Shown in pieces: positions 5,798 through 5,887 of a stretch of DNA of 5,887 nucleotides. The notes under the pieces are model-generated. The model was given only the letters and a program-made list of their open reading frames with translations. It made no database searches and was not told the DNA's origin. The position numbers were made by a program, and so were the translations under genes. Source of the stretch: Ignavibacteria bacterium (GTDB lineage Bacteria; Bacteroidota; Ignavibacteria; Ignavibacteriales; Melioribacteraceae); contig QILJ01000354.1 of NCBI GenBank assembly GCA_003233295.1, positions 1 through 5,887 of the forward strand, given 5' to 3'. Position 1 is the first letter of the stretch. Each line of letters opens with the position of its first letter.

Positions 5798-5887
5798 AAT
5801 ACTTTCCAATTATTTCCAAGTTTTAATTGTTAATTTATTAGCTTAAACTTTTATATTTAATAATTTAAACATATAAATTGGAAGACA
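5798..5887. other. AT-rich noncoding end of window
   Basis: No ORF with a credible start is seen. The only structure noticed is an 8-bp inverted repeat, TTCCAATT (5804-5811) and AATTGGAA (5876-5883), whose arms are 64 bp apart. The region may be the promoter zone of a gene beyond the edge. Confidence 0.35.

Overview
The window is an ordinary-looking stretch of an AT-rich bacterial chromosome (roughly 35-40% GC by eye). The secreted beta-barrel protein ending in phenylalanine, the neighbouring lipoprotein and the lysine- and isoleucine-rich codon use point to a diderm of the Bacteroidota/Chlorobi/Ignavibacteria group. A near-consensus TTGACA / 17 bp / TATATT promoter and strong GGAGG-type ribosome binding sites fit Ignavibacteria or relatives better than classical Bacteroidetes, whose promoters and start signals usually look different. 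This placement is inference.

Layout, left to right. Positions 1-140 hold the last 45 codons of a + strand gene that I do not recognise. Facing it on the - strand (244-1953) is a secreted, glycoside-hydrolase-like protein: an N-terminal domain like those that precede GH20/GH67 barrels, then a TIM-barrel-like region with an Asp-Glu pair beside a Cys cluster. Its leader carries an exact 11-bp direct repeat near a weak candidate promoter. Next is a noncoding block (2100-2250) with two terminator-like hairpins around an unexplained GC-rich island, then the initiator tRNA gene (tRNA-fMet, CAU) on the - strand with an excellent promoter. Divergent from the tRNA is recN (2467-4176), an intact gene for the SMC-like DNA repair ATPase. 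After a 129-bp gap comes a probable two-gene operon on the + strand: a predicted outer membrane beta-barrel protein (4306-5184) and a small lipoprotein (5201-5758), closed by a perfect 11-bp hairpin. The last 90 bases are AT-rich and show no gene.

Functional links. The tRNA and recN are housekeeping genes with no evident tie to their neighbours. The barrel protein and lipoprotein are spaced as a transcription unit and probably act together at the cell envelope, but their role cannot be read from the sequence. The glycosidase-like protein stands alone, insulated by its own leader and the terminators upstream. I found no CRISPR array, transposon, phage gene, toxin-antitoxin pair or defence system. 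The points most worth following are the uncharacterised glycosidase-like family, the repeat in its leader, the GC-rich island beside the tRNA and the barrel/lipoprotein pair.
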